Part shown: piece by piece, positions 1-8,347 of the stretch
Numbering within the stretch: position 1 is the first letter of the stretch
How the letters are laid out: each line of letters begins with the position of its first letter
Origin: Sphingobacteriales bacterium 50-39
Lineage (GTDB): Bacteria; Bacteroidota; Bacteroidia; Chitinophagales; Chitinophagaceae
DNA: 64,000 nt
Assembly (NCBI GenBank): GCA_001898505.1
Contig: MKTZ01000001.1
Location: 496,001-560,000 of the forward strand
Direction of reading: 5' to 3'
Translations under genes and position numbers: made by a program
Notes under the pieces: generated by a model
The model's input: the letters and a program-made list of their open reading frames with translations, nothing else
Told to the model about the DNA's origin: nothing
Database searches by the model: none

Positions 1-1024
1 TTTGGCCATCATGGTAAAGTGCAATGGCGTAGTTGAGCGAGATAAAGGGATTGGGGTTGCCGTGCAATAACTTCGAGTATAATTGCGTGATGGTAGCCCA
101 ATCGGTGGCCGCAAAGCTTATTGCATGGGTATGGAGGTAGGCAATCGCCGCCTCATAGTGGTAGGAAGAGATTTCCCCCATGACCTGTGATTGAGAAAAG
201 TAATAATGGCCAAGGGCGATCAGGTCGCTGTCCCACAAAGTCCTATCCTGCTCGTCGAGATCCAGTAATTCTCCCGACATAGTAAGCCGCGCACCCAGCC
301 TTGCTGCATTGAACAAGAGCAAAGAATATAATGCTGCCGTATCCCCATTGCAAATGTGATTGTCCAGTAAAGATTTTGTCATGATCAGGCCTTCTTCGCA
401 CAGGTCCTCCCGGATGATATCTTTACCGCTGCCTGCCCGGTAGCCTTCATTGAATATCAAGTAAATGATCTTATGTACGATGGGTAATCTTGTTTTCAAT
501 TGCTGGGGCGTGGGTTCTTTCAGAAATATATTTTCCATCCTGATCAGGTTTTTCGCCCGCAACAGGACCTTATCGATGCCGTCAACGGTTATGCCCAACG
601 CCCTGGCCAGTGACTCCCCCCGAAGGTTAGCCACATATTTCAACGTAATTACCACCTGCATTTTCGAGGACAGGCGGGGGTGCGCGCAGGCAAACAGCAA
701 GTACATTTTGCGGTCATCAAAGGGGTCCTCATTCGGCTCCGCACCCTCGTCATTTGCATACTCGTCTTCGAAAGGGTTTTTAAATGATCTGTTCCTTTTA
801 AGAAAATTGAGGGCATTGTTTCTGCTGACCTTATACACCCATCCTGCGGGATTGTCCGGGATGCCCGTATGCGTCCATGTTGATAACGCCGAATAAAAAG
901 CATCCTGTACCAGGTCTTCAGCCGTCCCAAGGTCCAGATCCCTTGAAAACTGAAGCATGGCTGTTACCATTTTTCCAAAATGGGATTTGTATAATTTGTC
1001 AACTGCCTGTTGTTCTTCCTTCAT
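1..1024 (-). CDS. RNA polymerase ECF sigma factor, ECF42-like (DUF6596), C-terminus beyond window edge
   Basis: My own translation from the ATG at 1024 starts MKEEQQAVDKLYKSHFGKMV and stays open to base 1 (341 codons), so the 3' end is outside the window. It has the sigma-70 region 2 signature (AEDLVQDAFYSAL, then NPAGWVYKVSRNNALNFLKR), a region 4 segment, and then the helical extension typical of DUF6596 sigma factors (LPIVHKIIYLIFNEGY). ECF42-type factors are about 400 residues and are usually encoded beside YCII/DGPF proteins. That is the case here: the upstream gene overlaps this start by 26 bp, so the two are probably translationally coupled. There is no anti-sigma gene nearby, as expected for factors whose C-terminal extension acts as a built-in regulator. 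Family assignment is by recognition; its targets are unknown. Confidence 0.9.
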   Translation of the reverse strand, partial: MKEEQQAVDKLYKSHFGKMVTAMLQFSRDLDLGTAEDLVQDAFYSALSTWTHTGIPDNPAGWVYKVSRNNALNFLKRNRSFKNPFEDEYANDEGAEPNEDPFDDRKMYLLFACAHPRLSSKMQVVITLKYVANLRGESLARALGITVDGIDKVLLRAKNLIRMENIFLKEPTPQQLKTRLPIVHKIIYLIFNEGYRAGSGKDIIREDLCEEGLIMTKSLLDNHICNGDTAALYSLLLFNAARLGARLTMSGELLDLDEQDRTLWDSDLIALGHYYFSQSQVMGEISSYHYEAAIAYLHTHAISFAATDWATITQLYSKLLHGNPNPFISLNYAIALYHDGQ

Positions 1025-1385
1025 CGCCTAATTCCCTTATATCTTTTACGCCCATGAGGGGGCGGATCTCAATGGCCATCTCTCCTCTTTGAACAAAGGA
1101 ACATTTTTGCGCCAGAGATATGGCGTCCTGCATATCGGCTGCCTCCATAAATAAAATGCCGCTGATGCCTTCCTTCGCCTCAATGAACGGGCCGTCGGAA
1201 AGCACCTGGTTTTTGTTTACGTAGCTCCCGGCGATCCGTAATGCATCGCCGGATATATAATTGCCCTTTTCAACTAGGTGCTTCACCCATTTATCCATTT
1301 CGCGAATGGCATTATACCGCTGTTCTTCATTCCACTGCTTAAGCTTGCTTAGGTCCTCCCGGATAATGAATAGGAATTTTTCCAT
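999..1385 (-). CDS. YCII-related (DGPF) domain protein
   Basis: A 128-residue protein from the ATG at 1385 (MEKFLFIIREDLSKL). An upstream in-frame start would add residues that read as non-coding. The DGPF signature is present as SDGPFIEAKEGISG around residue 60, followed by the GILFMEAADMQDAISLAQKC segment usual for YCII-like ferredoxin-fold proteins. These small proteins are the standard partners of ECF41/ECF42 sigma factors; their biochemical role is not firmly known. The stop lies inside the sigma gene, giving a 26-bp overlap, so the two form one unit. It is 11 bp downstream of the SnoaL-like gene and probably shares its transcript. Confidence 0.85.
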   Translation of the reverse strand: MEKFLFIIREDLSKLKQWNEEQRYNAIREMDKWVKHLVEKGNYISGDALRIAGSYVNKNQVLSDGPFIEAKEGISGILFMEAADMQDAISLAQKCSFVQRGEMAIEIRPLMGVKDIRELGDEGRTTGS

Positions 1386-1396
1386 ACTGTTCCGAT

Positions 1397-1810
1397 TTAC
1401 TTGACATTGGTGGGATAACCCGCCCCCGAGCCACCGAAAAAGCATTCGATGGACTTGATCCTGCCATTGCTAAAGGTATAATATTCTGCGTTCCGGATGA
1501 CCTTGTCGTCGGTGGTAACGAGATTATAGAGGGCGAATGCATGGTCACCTTCCTGGATAATGCTAATGAATTCGAACTTTTTAATAAATTTTGACTGCGG
1601 CCAACACCGCTGTTTGTACACATCAAGGGGGATGTGGTCATCGGGAGCGGGACTGGTGAACGTGAACCCGTCCGCAAGCTGGCTGGAAGTGATGCTCCAG
1701 TCTTTCTTTTCGTACCCCGAAAAGTAGGTCCTGATGATGTTTGCAGCATTTTGGGCTTTGCAGGCTACCATTATTCCGCAAAACATGATGGCGAGTAAAA
1801 TCGAGCGCAT
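1397..1810 (-). CDS. SnoaL/NTF2-like secreted protein, probable lipoprotein
   Basis: 137 residues from the ATG at 1810 (MRSILLAIMFCGIMVACKAQ). This start gives a clean signal peptide with a possible lipobox ending at Cys17; an upstream start at 1864 would bury the signal sequence. The mature part (IIRTYFSGYEKKDW, later HAFALYNLVTTDDKVIRNAEYYTFSNGRIKSIECFFGG) has the layout of a SnoaL-like/nuclear-transport-factor-2 fold: an N-terminal helix pair and a beta-sheet ending in an aromatic-rich strand. The exact function and substrate cannot be read. It lies just upstream of the YCII and sigma genes on the same strand. Confidence 0.7.
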   Translation of the reverse strand: MRSILLAIMFCGIMVACKAQNAANIIRTYFSGYEKKDWSITSSQLADGFTFTSPAPDDHIPLDVYKQRCWPQSKFIKKFEFISIIQEGDHAFALYNLVTTDDKVIRNAEYYTFSNGRIKSIECFFGGSGAGYPTNVK

Positions 1811-1893
1811 AGACAACTTTATACTAAGACAACCGGGAACCGAATTTCCGTACAAAATGGGCAATTATTTTTAAATACCTGGATAACAAACCA

Positions 1894-2643
1894 TTACGGG
1901 AGATTGGACAGGCAATAATCATAGCCCAGGCGGAAAAGCTCATCCGCCCGTCCGGTGTCGAACAGCCGGAAGCGGGCAAGTCCGGGATGATCCAGGAATA
2001 GATGGCATTTTGCAGCTTTCTCATAGACGCTGCGTGCAATAGCCAGGTGAAAACATCGCTCCAATATCTGGCTCTTATGCTCCGAACCAGCTGGTATCGT
2101 CCACTCGCTCTGCCGATTGACATGCGAACCAACGATGTAATCGCATCGAGAGACCAGCGGATCCACCGGGAAATTATCCATGACGCCCCCGTCAACCCAT
2201 TCACAGCCGCGATAGACCACGGGCTCGAAGACGGCGGGAACACATGCGGAAGCCATCAGAGGTTCCACCAAAGGCCCTGTCGAAATGATCTCGACCGTCC
2301 CCGCCGTAAGATTGGTGGCAGCCACAAAGAGCCGTAGCGGCAGCTCTTCAAATGTTTTAAAGCCAAGGTGTTTTTCCAGCGCTGTCCGCATCTTGCTCAT
2401 ATTGAAAAGCCCTGGCCCACCTATCAAATGATGGGACAGGCCAAAATAGGCCGTGTCATGGAATAGGCCTTTTATCTCTTCCGGCGATGATCCGGCGGCA
2501 TAAAGCGCTGCTACCAGGGCGCCGGCACTGGTCCCGGCCAAAGCCACAGGCCGCATGCCTTTCTGTTCCAATGCCTGAAGAACCCCAAGGTGAGCAATGC
2601 CCCTCGCTCCACCGCCGGAAAGTACGATGCCAGTTCGTCGCAT
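1894..2643 (-). CDS. Patatin-like phospholipase (RssA/YlbK-type)
   Basis: 249 residues with all patatin landmarks: the oxyanion loop GGGARG at residues 10-15, the nucleophile elbow GTSAG with Ser39, and the second half of the Ser/Asp dyad in DGGVMDNFP with Asp151. The family hydrolyses acyl esters of phospholipids or similar lipids. The length matches small bacterial cytoplasmic or membrane-associated patatins, and there is no signal peptide. It lies alone on the minus strand, with 43 bp to the MBL-fold gene upstream. Physiological substrate unknown. Confidence 0.9.
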   Translation of the reverse strand: MRRTGIVLSGGGARGIAHLGVLQALEQKGMRPVALAGTSAGALVAALYAAGSSPEEIKGLFHDTAYFGLSHHLIGGPGLFNMSKMRTALEKHLGFKTFEELPLRLFVAATNLTAGTVEIISTGPLVEPLMASACVPAVFEPVVYRGCEWVDGGVMDNFPVDPLVSRCDYIVGSHVNRQSEWTIPAGSEHKSQILERCFHLAIARSVYEKAAKCHLFLDHPGLARFRLFDTGRADELFRLGYDYCLSNLP

Positions 2644-2686
2644 ATCTTTTTTGGCTGAAGATAATCTTTTCTTAAGAGCAGTATTG

Positions 2687-3355
2687 CTATCTTAGTTTCG
2701 GATCCGAAAATCTTTCTTTCAATCGTTGATTTGCCCGATTGTTCAGTGGCTTGCCATGACCAAATACGGCTCGATCAAACGGGTATTTAGCTACTCGTAA
2801 TAATGTCTCCCGGGCTAAAGATATGTCTTCATTCAGTACGCTATAGCTTAGTCCCATGATGTTTGAGCAAAGGTCGCCGGCTATCAACACGCCATCATTC
2901 CGCAACAGAAGCACCACCTGGCCGGCGCAGTGCCCCGGGGAATGAATGATCTCTATATCACTCGCTATGGCCAATAATTCACCGTTTTGCAACACGTGGT
3001 CAATGGTAACGGGCTCATATTTGGTGCCCCCGGGTTTAATAAGAAGCCGGTATACAATGGCAGGAATGGTAATTAATTCAAGTTCAATGGCATGGGCGTA
3101 TGTTTGTGCACCCGTGCGCCGCTGCACTTCGGCAGCGCTGCCGGCATGATCGATGTGACCGTGTGTAAGAAGCAAATGCCGGATGTCACGGGGGGTATGA
3201 CCACTTTCCCGAACAGCCGAAAATATTTTTTCCGCCTGACCGGGCCAGCCTGCATCGATCAGGAGAAGGCCATCATCCGTCGTCAAAAGGAAACTATTGA
3301 CCATTCCCATTTTCAATTGCCAAAGGCGAGGTGATATTTGCAGGACATTTGACAT
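2687..3355 (-). CDS. MBL-fold metallohydrolase
   Basis: 222 residues with a complete metallo-beta-lactamase fold metal site: THGHIDH (His65, His67, Asp69, His70), a third histidine in HSPGHCAGQ (His142), the bridging aspartate in IAGD (Asp161) and a last histidine in FGHGKP (His200). No signal peptide, so cytosolic. It resembles the general hydrolase or glyoxalase-II-like branch rather than secreted beta-lactamases. It is transcribed away from a broken Crp/Fnr-type gene across a 114-bp intergenic region with a perfect palindrome, so it was probably controlled by that regulator. Substrate not predictable. Confidence 0.88.
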   Translation of the reverse strand: MSNVLQISPRLWQLKMGMVNSFLLTTDDGLLLIDAGWPGQAEKIFSAVRESGHTPRDIRHLLLTHGHIDHAGSAAEVQRRTGAQTYAHAIELELITIPAIVYRLLIKPGGTKYEPVTIDHVLQNGELLAIASDIEIIHSPGHCAGQVVLLLRNDGVLIAGDLCSNIMGLSYSVLNEDISLARETLLRVAKYPFDRAVFGHGKPLNNRANQRLKERFSDPKLR

Positions 3356-3418
3356 AAATTGTTACGCTGAGTCGAGTAATTTTGGTATCAAAAATAAGGC
3401 GGGACGTGTCGAAATTTG

Positions 3419-3434
3419 TGACACAAATGTGTCA
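3419..3434. promoter_or_regulatory. Perfect palindromic operator in MBL/Crp-Fnr divergent promoter
   Basis: TGACACAAATGTGTCA has 7-bp arms and a 2-bp centre, 36 bp before the start of the Crp/Fnr-type gene and about 65 bp from the MBL start. Size and symmetry suit a dimeric Crp/Fnr-family or similar helix-turn-helix regulator. Inference: it is the target of the neighbouring, now broken regulator. Confidence 0.6.
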
Positions 3435-3469
3435 TTCTATTATATAAGGATATCTTTAACAACACAGCA

Positions 3470-3944
3470 ATGCAAATACAAATTCAAACTTTTCTCGAGT
3501 ATATAAAAGGTATTTGTCCATTATTAGCGAAAACCGAGTTAGACAATCTGGCGCCCAGCTTATCGATCCGCGAACTTAAAAAAGGGGATTATTTCATACG
3601 GGCCGGGGAACTGCAAAAGGATTTAGGATTTATCATTAAAGGGTTAGTTCGATCGTATTGCATCGATACGCATGGTGACGAGCAAACTATGCGATTTATG
3701 ACAGACAGACAATTTGTGTCTAACTATGCTGCGTTGCTCAGCTGAAAAAAGTTGTCAAATGCATCAGGATCGCATTGAAGCTTTTTTATTTGAAACGGCT
3801 GAACAGCGATACCTTAACTTTATCCGGCAACAGCCGGAAATATTTAGTCGGGTATCGGTAACACATCTCTGTAGTTATATAGGGGTAAAAAGACAATCGC
3901 TGACCCGCATTAGGAAGAAGTTGATCAAATCGTCCGGGGCTTAG
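3470..3944 (+). pseudogene. Crp/Fnr-family regulator broken by an internal deletion with frame change
   Basis: The first frame (3470-3745) encodes the N-terminal cyclic-nucleotide-binding-like half: PLLAKTELDNLAPSLSIREL, GDYFIRAGELQKDLGFIIKG and DRQFVSNYAALLS, then a stop. A second frame, open to 3944, carries the C-terminal half typical of the family: RIEAFLFETAEQRYLNFIRQ, then the winged-helix segment HLCSYIGVKRQSLTRIRKKL. Bacteroidota members are about 190 residues and join these halves through some 40-45 residues, including the dimerisation helix. That linker is missing and the frames do not match, so no functional regulator can be made. An alternative, two separately translated peptides, is unlikely. 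Confidence 0.8.
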
Positions 3945-3960
3945 CGTTGAGGCGCGACTT

Positions 3961-3980
3961 ATTCGCTACGCAAAGATCCC
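3961..3980 (-). pseudogene. Possible 3' tail remnant of an FtsX-type permease gene
   Basis: The 20 bases here match the 3' end of the intact permease gene at 10150-10169 with one mismatch. On the minus strand they read GSLRSE followed by a stop, the same C-terminal residues as that permease. No further permease similarity is visible upstream, where the DHFR-like gene ends at 4037. This is either a degraded gene tail or a short chance match. Confidence 0.3.
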
Positions 3981-4036
3981 CACCGACAGGTCCAATACAT
4001 TGATGATCGAAAAAACCTTGTGCCGGTAAAAATTTG

Positions 4037-4600
4037 TCACTGTTTCAAATAACGAAGCGCAACACATCCTGATTTAAAGGCCTTTGTCCCGACAAGTTTT
4101 AATGGTATTCTATCCAGGAGGCTGACATCTTCAAACAGCCGTCTGCCTTTTCCCACGATGACCGGGTGAATGACAATTCGATATTCATCAATCAGATCAT
4201 GCCCTAAGAGTTGCGAGGAAAGGGTTACGCCATCGAGTAAAATATTTTTGCCTTGTTCCTGTTTCAATTTTAGTATTTCGTCCTGAAGGTTCGAACGAAC
4301 AATTCTCGTATTTTTCCCTTCGACCCTGTCTAACGATTTTGAGAAAACAATAGTTTTGTCGACGGATCCCCACGCCTGGGCAAAATCGTTCATTGCTTTT
4401 GTATTCCCGGAATTGTTTTTTGCAATATCGGGCCAGAATGGAACCATCAATTGATAGGTGATACGCCCAATGACGATTGTGTCAGCCTCTCGCATGAGCT
4501 GCGAAAAATATTCGTATGTTTCATCATCACCGCCGCCCATTTTGGTGTGGTCGCAGCAGCCATCTAAAGAGAGGTTGATCGAGAAGATTACATTTTTCAT
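4037..4600 (-). CDS. Dihydrofolate reductase-like / RibD C-terminal domain protein
   Basis: 187 residues with the RibD_C/DHFR-like fold: MKNVIFSINLSLDGCCDH at the N-terminus, ADTIVIGRITYQLMVPFW, then KNILLDGVTLSSQLLGHDLIDEYRIVIHPVIVGKGRRLF and a final strand. This family (YyaP/YwjB-like) binds NADPH-type cofactors; most members have no known substrate and are not true folate reductases. It is 37 bp downstream of the SMP-30-like gene and probably the last gene of a minus-strand run that starts with the DJ-1/PfpI gene. A paralogue of the same broad family is at 26878. Confidence 0.85.
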   Translation of the reverse strand: MKNVIFSINLSLDGCCDHTKMGGGDDETYEYFSQLMREADTIVIGRITYQLMVPFWPDIAKNNSGNTKAMNDFAQAWGSVDKTIVFSKSLDRVEGKNTRIVRSNLQDEILKLKQEQGKNILLDGVTLSSQLLGHDLIDEYRIVIHPVIVGKGRRLFEDVSLLDRIPLKLVGTKAFKSGCVALRYLKQ

Positions 4601-4637
4601 TGGATTTCTTTTAGGGAAGGTAGAATATTTTTATGTC

Positions 4638-5576
4638 TCAGTGGAGACTTAATTCCACGATCTTTCCTTCTTCAACTCCCGCCGGAGATGGTATGGCCAT
4701 CCCTCCATTGGTAGATATATAAAGAACGGGGTCACCTGAGGGGTTTGTTGCCGATACAATGGCGGTGCAGCCTGCAACGCCCTCCTGTAAACCGGCCACG
4801 ATGGTTATCTTCTTTTCTGGCGTAATTTTAATTACGTAATTGTAGACATTGGTTGCTGCATAAATATTCCTTGCCTCATCGAAAGTAAAATCATCGATAT
4901 TCACTTTGTCCAAATATAATTCCGGGGTTCCGGGTTTCTCGCCTTGCAAAGGCAGTTTTACCAGTGTTTGCTTTTCCGTATTGGATATGTAAAGTTGATC
5001 TTTATAGATCTTGAGACCATTGGCTGCCGGATATTGGGATTTTTCGGATGATCTTTCCAACAGTTGGCTTTTTAACCAGGTGGAGATCGAATTGTCGGCC
5101 GCATCATACAACCAAATGCATCCTGCAAAGGAATCCGTGATCAGGTATTTGTTCCAGGAAAAATACAGGATGCCATTGGGGAACATGCCGTTCTGTATAT
5201 GAACCAGCAAACTAACATTGCCTTTTGCATCGATCCGAAAAAGGGCGGGTTTGCCCCCGTCATCCCAGCCGACGACCAAAAATTCATTTTTGTGGTATCG
5301 CGCAATCCCTGCGATCTTCCCTTTAATCGTCGCATAAACGCCGGCTGTTCCGCTGCGGGAGACCTTAAAGACCTTTCCCTCCGGGTAATCGGTGACATAC
5401 AATTCACCGTCATCCCCCATCACGAGATTTTCCAGCCAGGTGTTCTTTGGAAAAGATACCAGGACCTTCGATTTGAGGACCCGGCGGGGCGTCGATCCAA
5501 AAATAGGGGGGAGAGCCTGGGAGAGAACAGAAGAAAAGGGGAGAAGCGTTGCCAAGGCAAACATGAAAGTTTTCAT
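4638..5576 (-). CDS. Secreted SMP-30/gluconolactonase-like beta-propeller protein
   Basis: 312 residues with a cleavable signal peptide (MKTFMFALATLLPFSSVLSQ). The mature protein has repeated propeller-blade segments such as WLENLVMGDDGELYVTDYPEG, GIARYHKNEFLVVGWDDGG, PNGILYFSWNKYLITDSFAG and NGLKIYKDQLYISNTEKQ. This arrangement is typical of SMP-30/gluconolactonase or NHL-like six-bladed propellers that bind a divalent metal and hydrolyse lactones, but the metal ligands cannot be assigned by eye. It probably acts in the periplasm. It lies between the DUF481-like barrel (50 bp) and the DHFR-like gene. Confidence 0.75.
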   Translation of the reverse strand: MKTFMFALATLLPFSSVLSQALPPIFGSTPRRVLKSKVLVSFPKNTWLENLVMGDDGELYVTDYPEGKVFKVSRSGTAGVYATIKGKIAGIARYHKNEFLVVGWDDGGKPALFRIDAKGNVSLLVHIQNGMFPNGILYFSWNKYLITDSFAGCIWLYDAADNSISTWLKSQLLERSSEKSQYPAANGLKIYKDQLYISNTEKQTLVKLPLQGEKPGTPELYLDKVNIDDFTFDEARNIYAATNVYNYVIKITPEKKITIVAGLQEGVAGCTAIVSATNPSGDPVLYISTNGGMAIPSPAGVEEGKIVELSLH

Positions 5577-5626
5577 TTTTTTTGATGTTTTAGTGTTGGA
5601 GATAACTGATGCTATCAGAGATGGGA

Positions 5627-6412
5627 TCAGAAGGAAACATTTATTCCATATGTCAGCCGGAAATTATAGGGGTGGACATTTGCGGCTACAAAGCTCTCAT
5701 AACTTCCGACAGCGCTGGCCCGCAGGGAAATTTTGCCGGTGAGCGGAAAATCCAGGCTTCCCAAAAGGGTCCAGCGATAGTCGGTAAAATCTTTGATGTC
5801 GGGCTGAATAAAGAAATCGTAAGACAGGATAAGCTTACCGCGGAATAGATCGTTTTTCCCCTTAAGCCGGATATATACCTGGTCCGACTGCCGGATATAA
5901 TGAACATGATCCTTGTCGACGGGCGGAATGAACGCACGGGGCTTATATTGAGTAAGTTCATGATTATACCCGGCGCCTAATTTGATCGATTGCCCTTTTG
6001 AACGTAGCAGGTTATAGACCAGGGTCAACCCTGTGCTCAGTCTATAATTGATCTTCCTCAGAAAACTGCTTTCAAAAGAAAGCCCCAGGGCCGGATAAAA
6101 ACTATGCTCCTGCCCATACAGGACAAGAATATTTTCCAGGTATTCGCCTTCCACCTGTGCGCCGGGCTTTGAACTATATGCAATACTGGTTAGGGGCTCC
6201 ACCTCATAGATATGGTTCCCCATAGTAACCAGAGAAAGGAGCGTAGCCACGGTACGATTTTCATCTCCCGTCTGGATCAACCCTGTTACTCCTACTGAAC
6301 CTCTTATGAACGCGGTATCGGGAGGCTTGAAGGTGGTATCAGGGGGCTGCGCCTTTGCTATACAATGCGAGATGACGGCCACCGTCGCTATCGTCGCTGA
6401 AAGGAAGTTCAT
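5627..6412 (-). CDS. DUF481-like outer-membrane beta-barrel protein
   Basis: 261 residues starting with a signal peptide (MNFLSATIATVAVISHCIAKAQ). The rest alternates short amphipathic strands with aromatic ends, for example GSVGVTGLIQTGDENRTVATL, YSKPGAQVEGEYLENILVLYG, YRWTLLGSLDFPLTGKISLRASAVGSYESF, and ends in a C-terminal strand with terminal Phe (YGINVSF), the usual barrel-assembly signal. It resembles DUF481/YdiY-type proteins, whose function is poorly known. The start codon overlaps the stop of the DJ-1/PfpI gene (TAATG), so translation is probably coupled. Confidence 0.7.
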   Translation of the reverse strand: MNFLSATIATVAVISHCIAKAQPPDTTFKPPDTAFIRGSVGVTGLIQTGDENRTVATLLSLVTMGNHIYEVEPLTSIAYSSKPGAQVEGEYLENILVLYGQEHSFYPALGLSFESSFLRKINYRLSTGLTLVYNLLRSKGQSIKLGAGYNHELTQYKPRAFIPPVDKDHVHYIRQSDQVYIRLKGKNDLFRGKLILSYDFFIQPDIKDFTDYRWTLLGSLDFPLTGKISLRASAVGSYESFVAANVHPYNFRLTYGINVSF

Positions 6413-7158
6413 TATACGCCCAGCGCCTCAATGACCAACCCGGCAGCGAGTGCGGCTGAATACTGCTGTTGCCCTGTGATAAGATTGCCATCACGTAATG
6501 CAAAGGGCCAGAACATGCCTCCCGTGATGAAATTAGTATTGGCCATCTTTTTGGCTTCATCCTCAATTCGGAACGGTTGGATCTTTTGCTTTACAAAATT
6601 GTCGGCATAGTCCTCTTCGGTATTGGCGAACCCGGTCCAGGTCTTGCCTTTGACCAGCAGCGAGCCGTCGGACAGTTTTGTCTTTAGCAACATGCAGGTA
6701 GCATGGCAGACAACTGCGGTGATCTTATCTGCCTCATAAAAAGAGACCAGCAGCTTTTGCAACGGGGCATTGTCGATGAATGTATACATGGGCGACTGGC
6801 CACCTGCCACAAATATGGCATCATAATCCTCTACGGAAACTTTTGAAATGCTTTTTGTATTCTCCAGGAGGGCCGCATGCCGTGGGCTGCAAAGGAATCC
6901 CAGGCTCAGGATATCATGCTCCGAATAGCCGCTCTTATCTCTTGGGTCGCTCCAGGAGTCATGTATTACTTTCCCTCCTTCCGGGCTGACGATCTCGATT
7001 GTGTAGCCCTTCTCGACAAATGCCCAATAGGAATGGATGAGTTCCGACGCCCAAAAACCTATCTCCCATCCTGTCTGTCCGGATATGGCAGGGTTGGCGG
7101 CCACCAGCAGGATACGCTTAGGCGTCTGCGGGTGAAGAATGCTAATAGTTGCGCTCAT
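6412..7158 (-). CDS. DJ-1/PfpI (class I glutamine amidotransferase-like) protein, Hsp31-like
   Basis: 248 residues with the DJ-1/PfpI fold: RILLVAANPA at the N-terminus, YDAIFVAGGQSPMYTF, and the nucleophile elbow AVVCHATCMLL with Cys151 followed by His152. The N-terminal half (YWAFVEKGYTIEIVSPEGGK) and overall length fit the Hsp31-like group, which includes glyoxalase III-type and chaperone-type members. A role against reactive carbonyls is plausible but not shown by sequence. It starts a minus-strand run with the DUF481-like gene and is divergent from an AraC regulator at 7337, a common arrangement. Confidence 0.85.
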   Translation of the reverse strand: MSATISILHPQTPKRILLVAANPAISGQTGWEIGFWASELIHSYWAFVEKGYTIEIVSPEGGKVIHDSWSDPRDKSGYSEHDILSLGFLCSPRHAALLENTKSISKVSVEDYDAIFVAGGQSPMYTFIDNAPLQKLLVSFYEADKITAVVCHATCMLLKTKLSDGSLLVKGKTWTGFANTEEDYADNFVKQKIQPFRIEDEAKKMANTNFITGGMFWPFALRDGNLITGQQQYSAALAAGLVIEALGV

Positions 7159-7336
7159 ATATTGTTGTTTTAATGTTGAAGATCCGAAGGTGAAAGTAAG
7201 ACAGGGGTATAATTCCGTATTGTAAAAAAGAGAAATGCCGCTGCTAAATGACCAACCAACCAGCTAATTTTTGCGTTCATACCAGTCTGGGGGCTGGGAT
7301 GGGTCCTTTCGAGTAATTTACTACTATGGCATTACG

Positions 7337-8269
7337 ATGAAAAAGTTGAATAAAAATATCCAGACATTGCACCCGCGTGTCATTGGTGCTGAAATCAAGA
7401 AAAAACTGCCGGCCGGCCTCCGGAAAGATATCCATGACTTCAGCCAGCCGGATATCTTTATTATTACGAGGATAGAAGAAAGCGCCCCCTATATTGAATT
7501 TCCGATAAAATTGCACCGGAGGGATCAATTTGAATTTCTGCTGATCACCGAAGGACATGCGATCCGTACGAAGGGCCTCAATTCATACAGGCTAAATAAG
7601 AACTCACTGTTTTTCCTGCCGCCCGGCCAGATCACCTCTACTGAATTTGTAAGCGAGGATTGCAAGGGATACTTCTGTATGTTTGACGCGGCATTCTTTT
7701 ACTCGTTCTCCCGGGAGAACAATTATCTCGATCGGTTCTCCTTCTTTCAAACGGAGGGCGACCCTCTGATCGCGCTGCCGCAAGAAAGCATGCGGGATAT
7801 CCTTTTCCTGCTCAATAAATTGTATAATGAATTTATGGAGGCCACCGTGAATAAGCAAGATATCGCGGCGACCCTCATCCGCGCGGTATTGCTCGAAGCC
7901 GACAAATACCAGACGATACCCAAGGAGGGCCCACCCATTACCCCGGCCATTCCTGTCGAATTGGTGAGAAAATACAAATACCTATTGAACAAGTATTTAT
8001 TATCAAAAAAATCGTTGAAGGAATACGCCGATCTCTTATTCGTCTCCCCCAATCACCTCAATAAATGCGTTAAGGAAGTCACAGGCAAAACGGCCGGGAT
8101 GTTGATCGTCGATATGCAGCTATTAGAGGCAAAAGTGCTGTTGAAACAAACCGATCTCACCGTCTCACAAATAGCCGGCCGTCTGGGTTTTTACGATAGC
8201 TCTTACTTCTCCCGATTCTTCAAAAAAAACGCGGGAGTAACGCCCTTTACCTACCGGAAAACCTCCTGA
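7337..8269 (+). CDS. AraC-family transcriptional regulator
   Basis: 310 residues from the ATG at 7337 (MKKLNKNIQTLHPRVIGAEI). The N-terminal half is a cupin-like sensor (DQFEFLLITEGHAIRTKG, SLFFLPPGQITSTEFVSEDCKGYFCMFD). The C-terminal 100 residues form two AraC helix-turn-helix motifs: SLKEYADLLFVSPNHLNKCVKE and VSQIAGRLGFYDSSYFSRFFKKNAGVTPFTYRK. It is divergent from the DJ-1/PfpI gene across 178 bp and probably controls that run of genes. An in-frame start at 7271 would add residues unlike a regulator N-terminus. Confidence 0.88.
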   Translation: MKKLNKNIQTLHPRVIGAEIKKKLPAGLRKDIHDFSQPDIFIITRIEESAPYIEFPIKLHRRDQFEFLLITEGHAIRTKGLNSYRLNKNSLFFLPPGQITSTEFVSEDCKGYFCMFDAAFFYSFSRENNYLDRFSFFQTEGDPLIALPQESMRDILFLLNKLYNEFMEATVNKQDIAATLIRAVLLEADKYQTIPKEGPPITPAIPVELVRKYKYLLNKYLLSKKSLKEYADLLFVSPNHLNKCVKEVTGKTAGMLIVDMQLLEAKVLLKQTDLTVSQIAGRLGFYDSSYFSRFFKKNAGVTPFTYRKTS

Positions 8270-8347
8270 ATTATCCTGTCTTTCGATTGAATAGTCCTAG
8301 TTATTCCTATTTCTCCCGGATAACTTCGCACCTTTCAAAAAAGGCTT

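Noticed and set aside
877-1092. Short plus-strand frames at the left edge of the window
   Set aside because: They are antisense to the sigma factor and YCII genes, which have clear family signatures.
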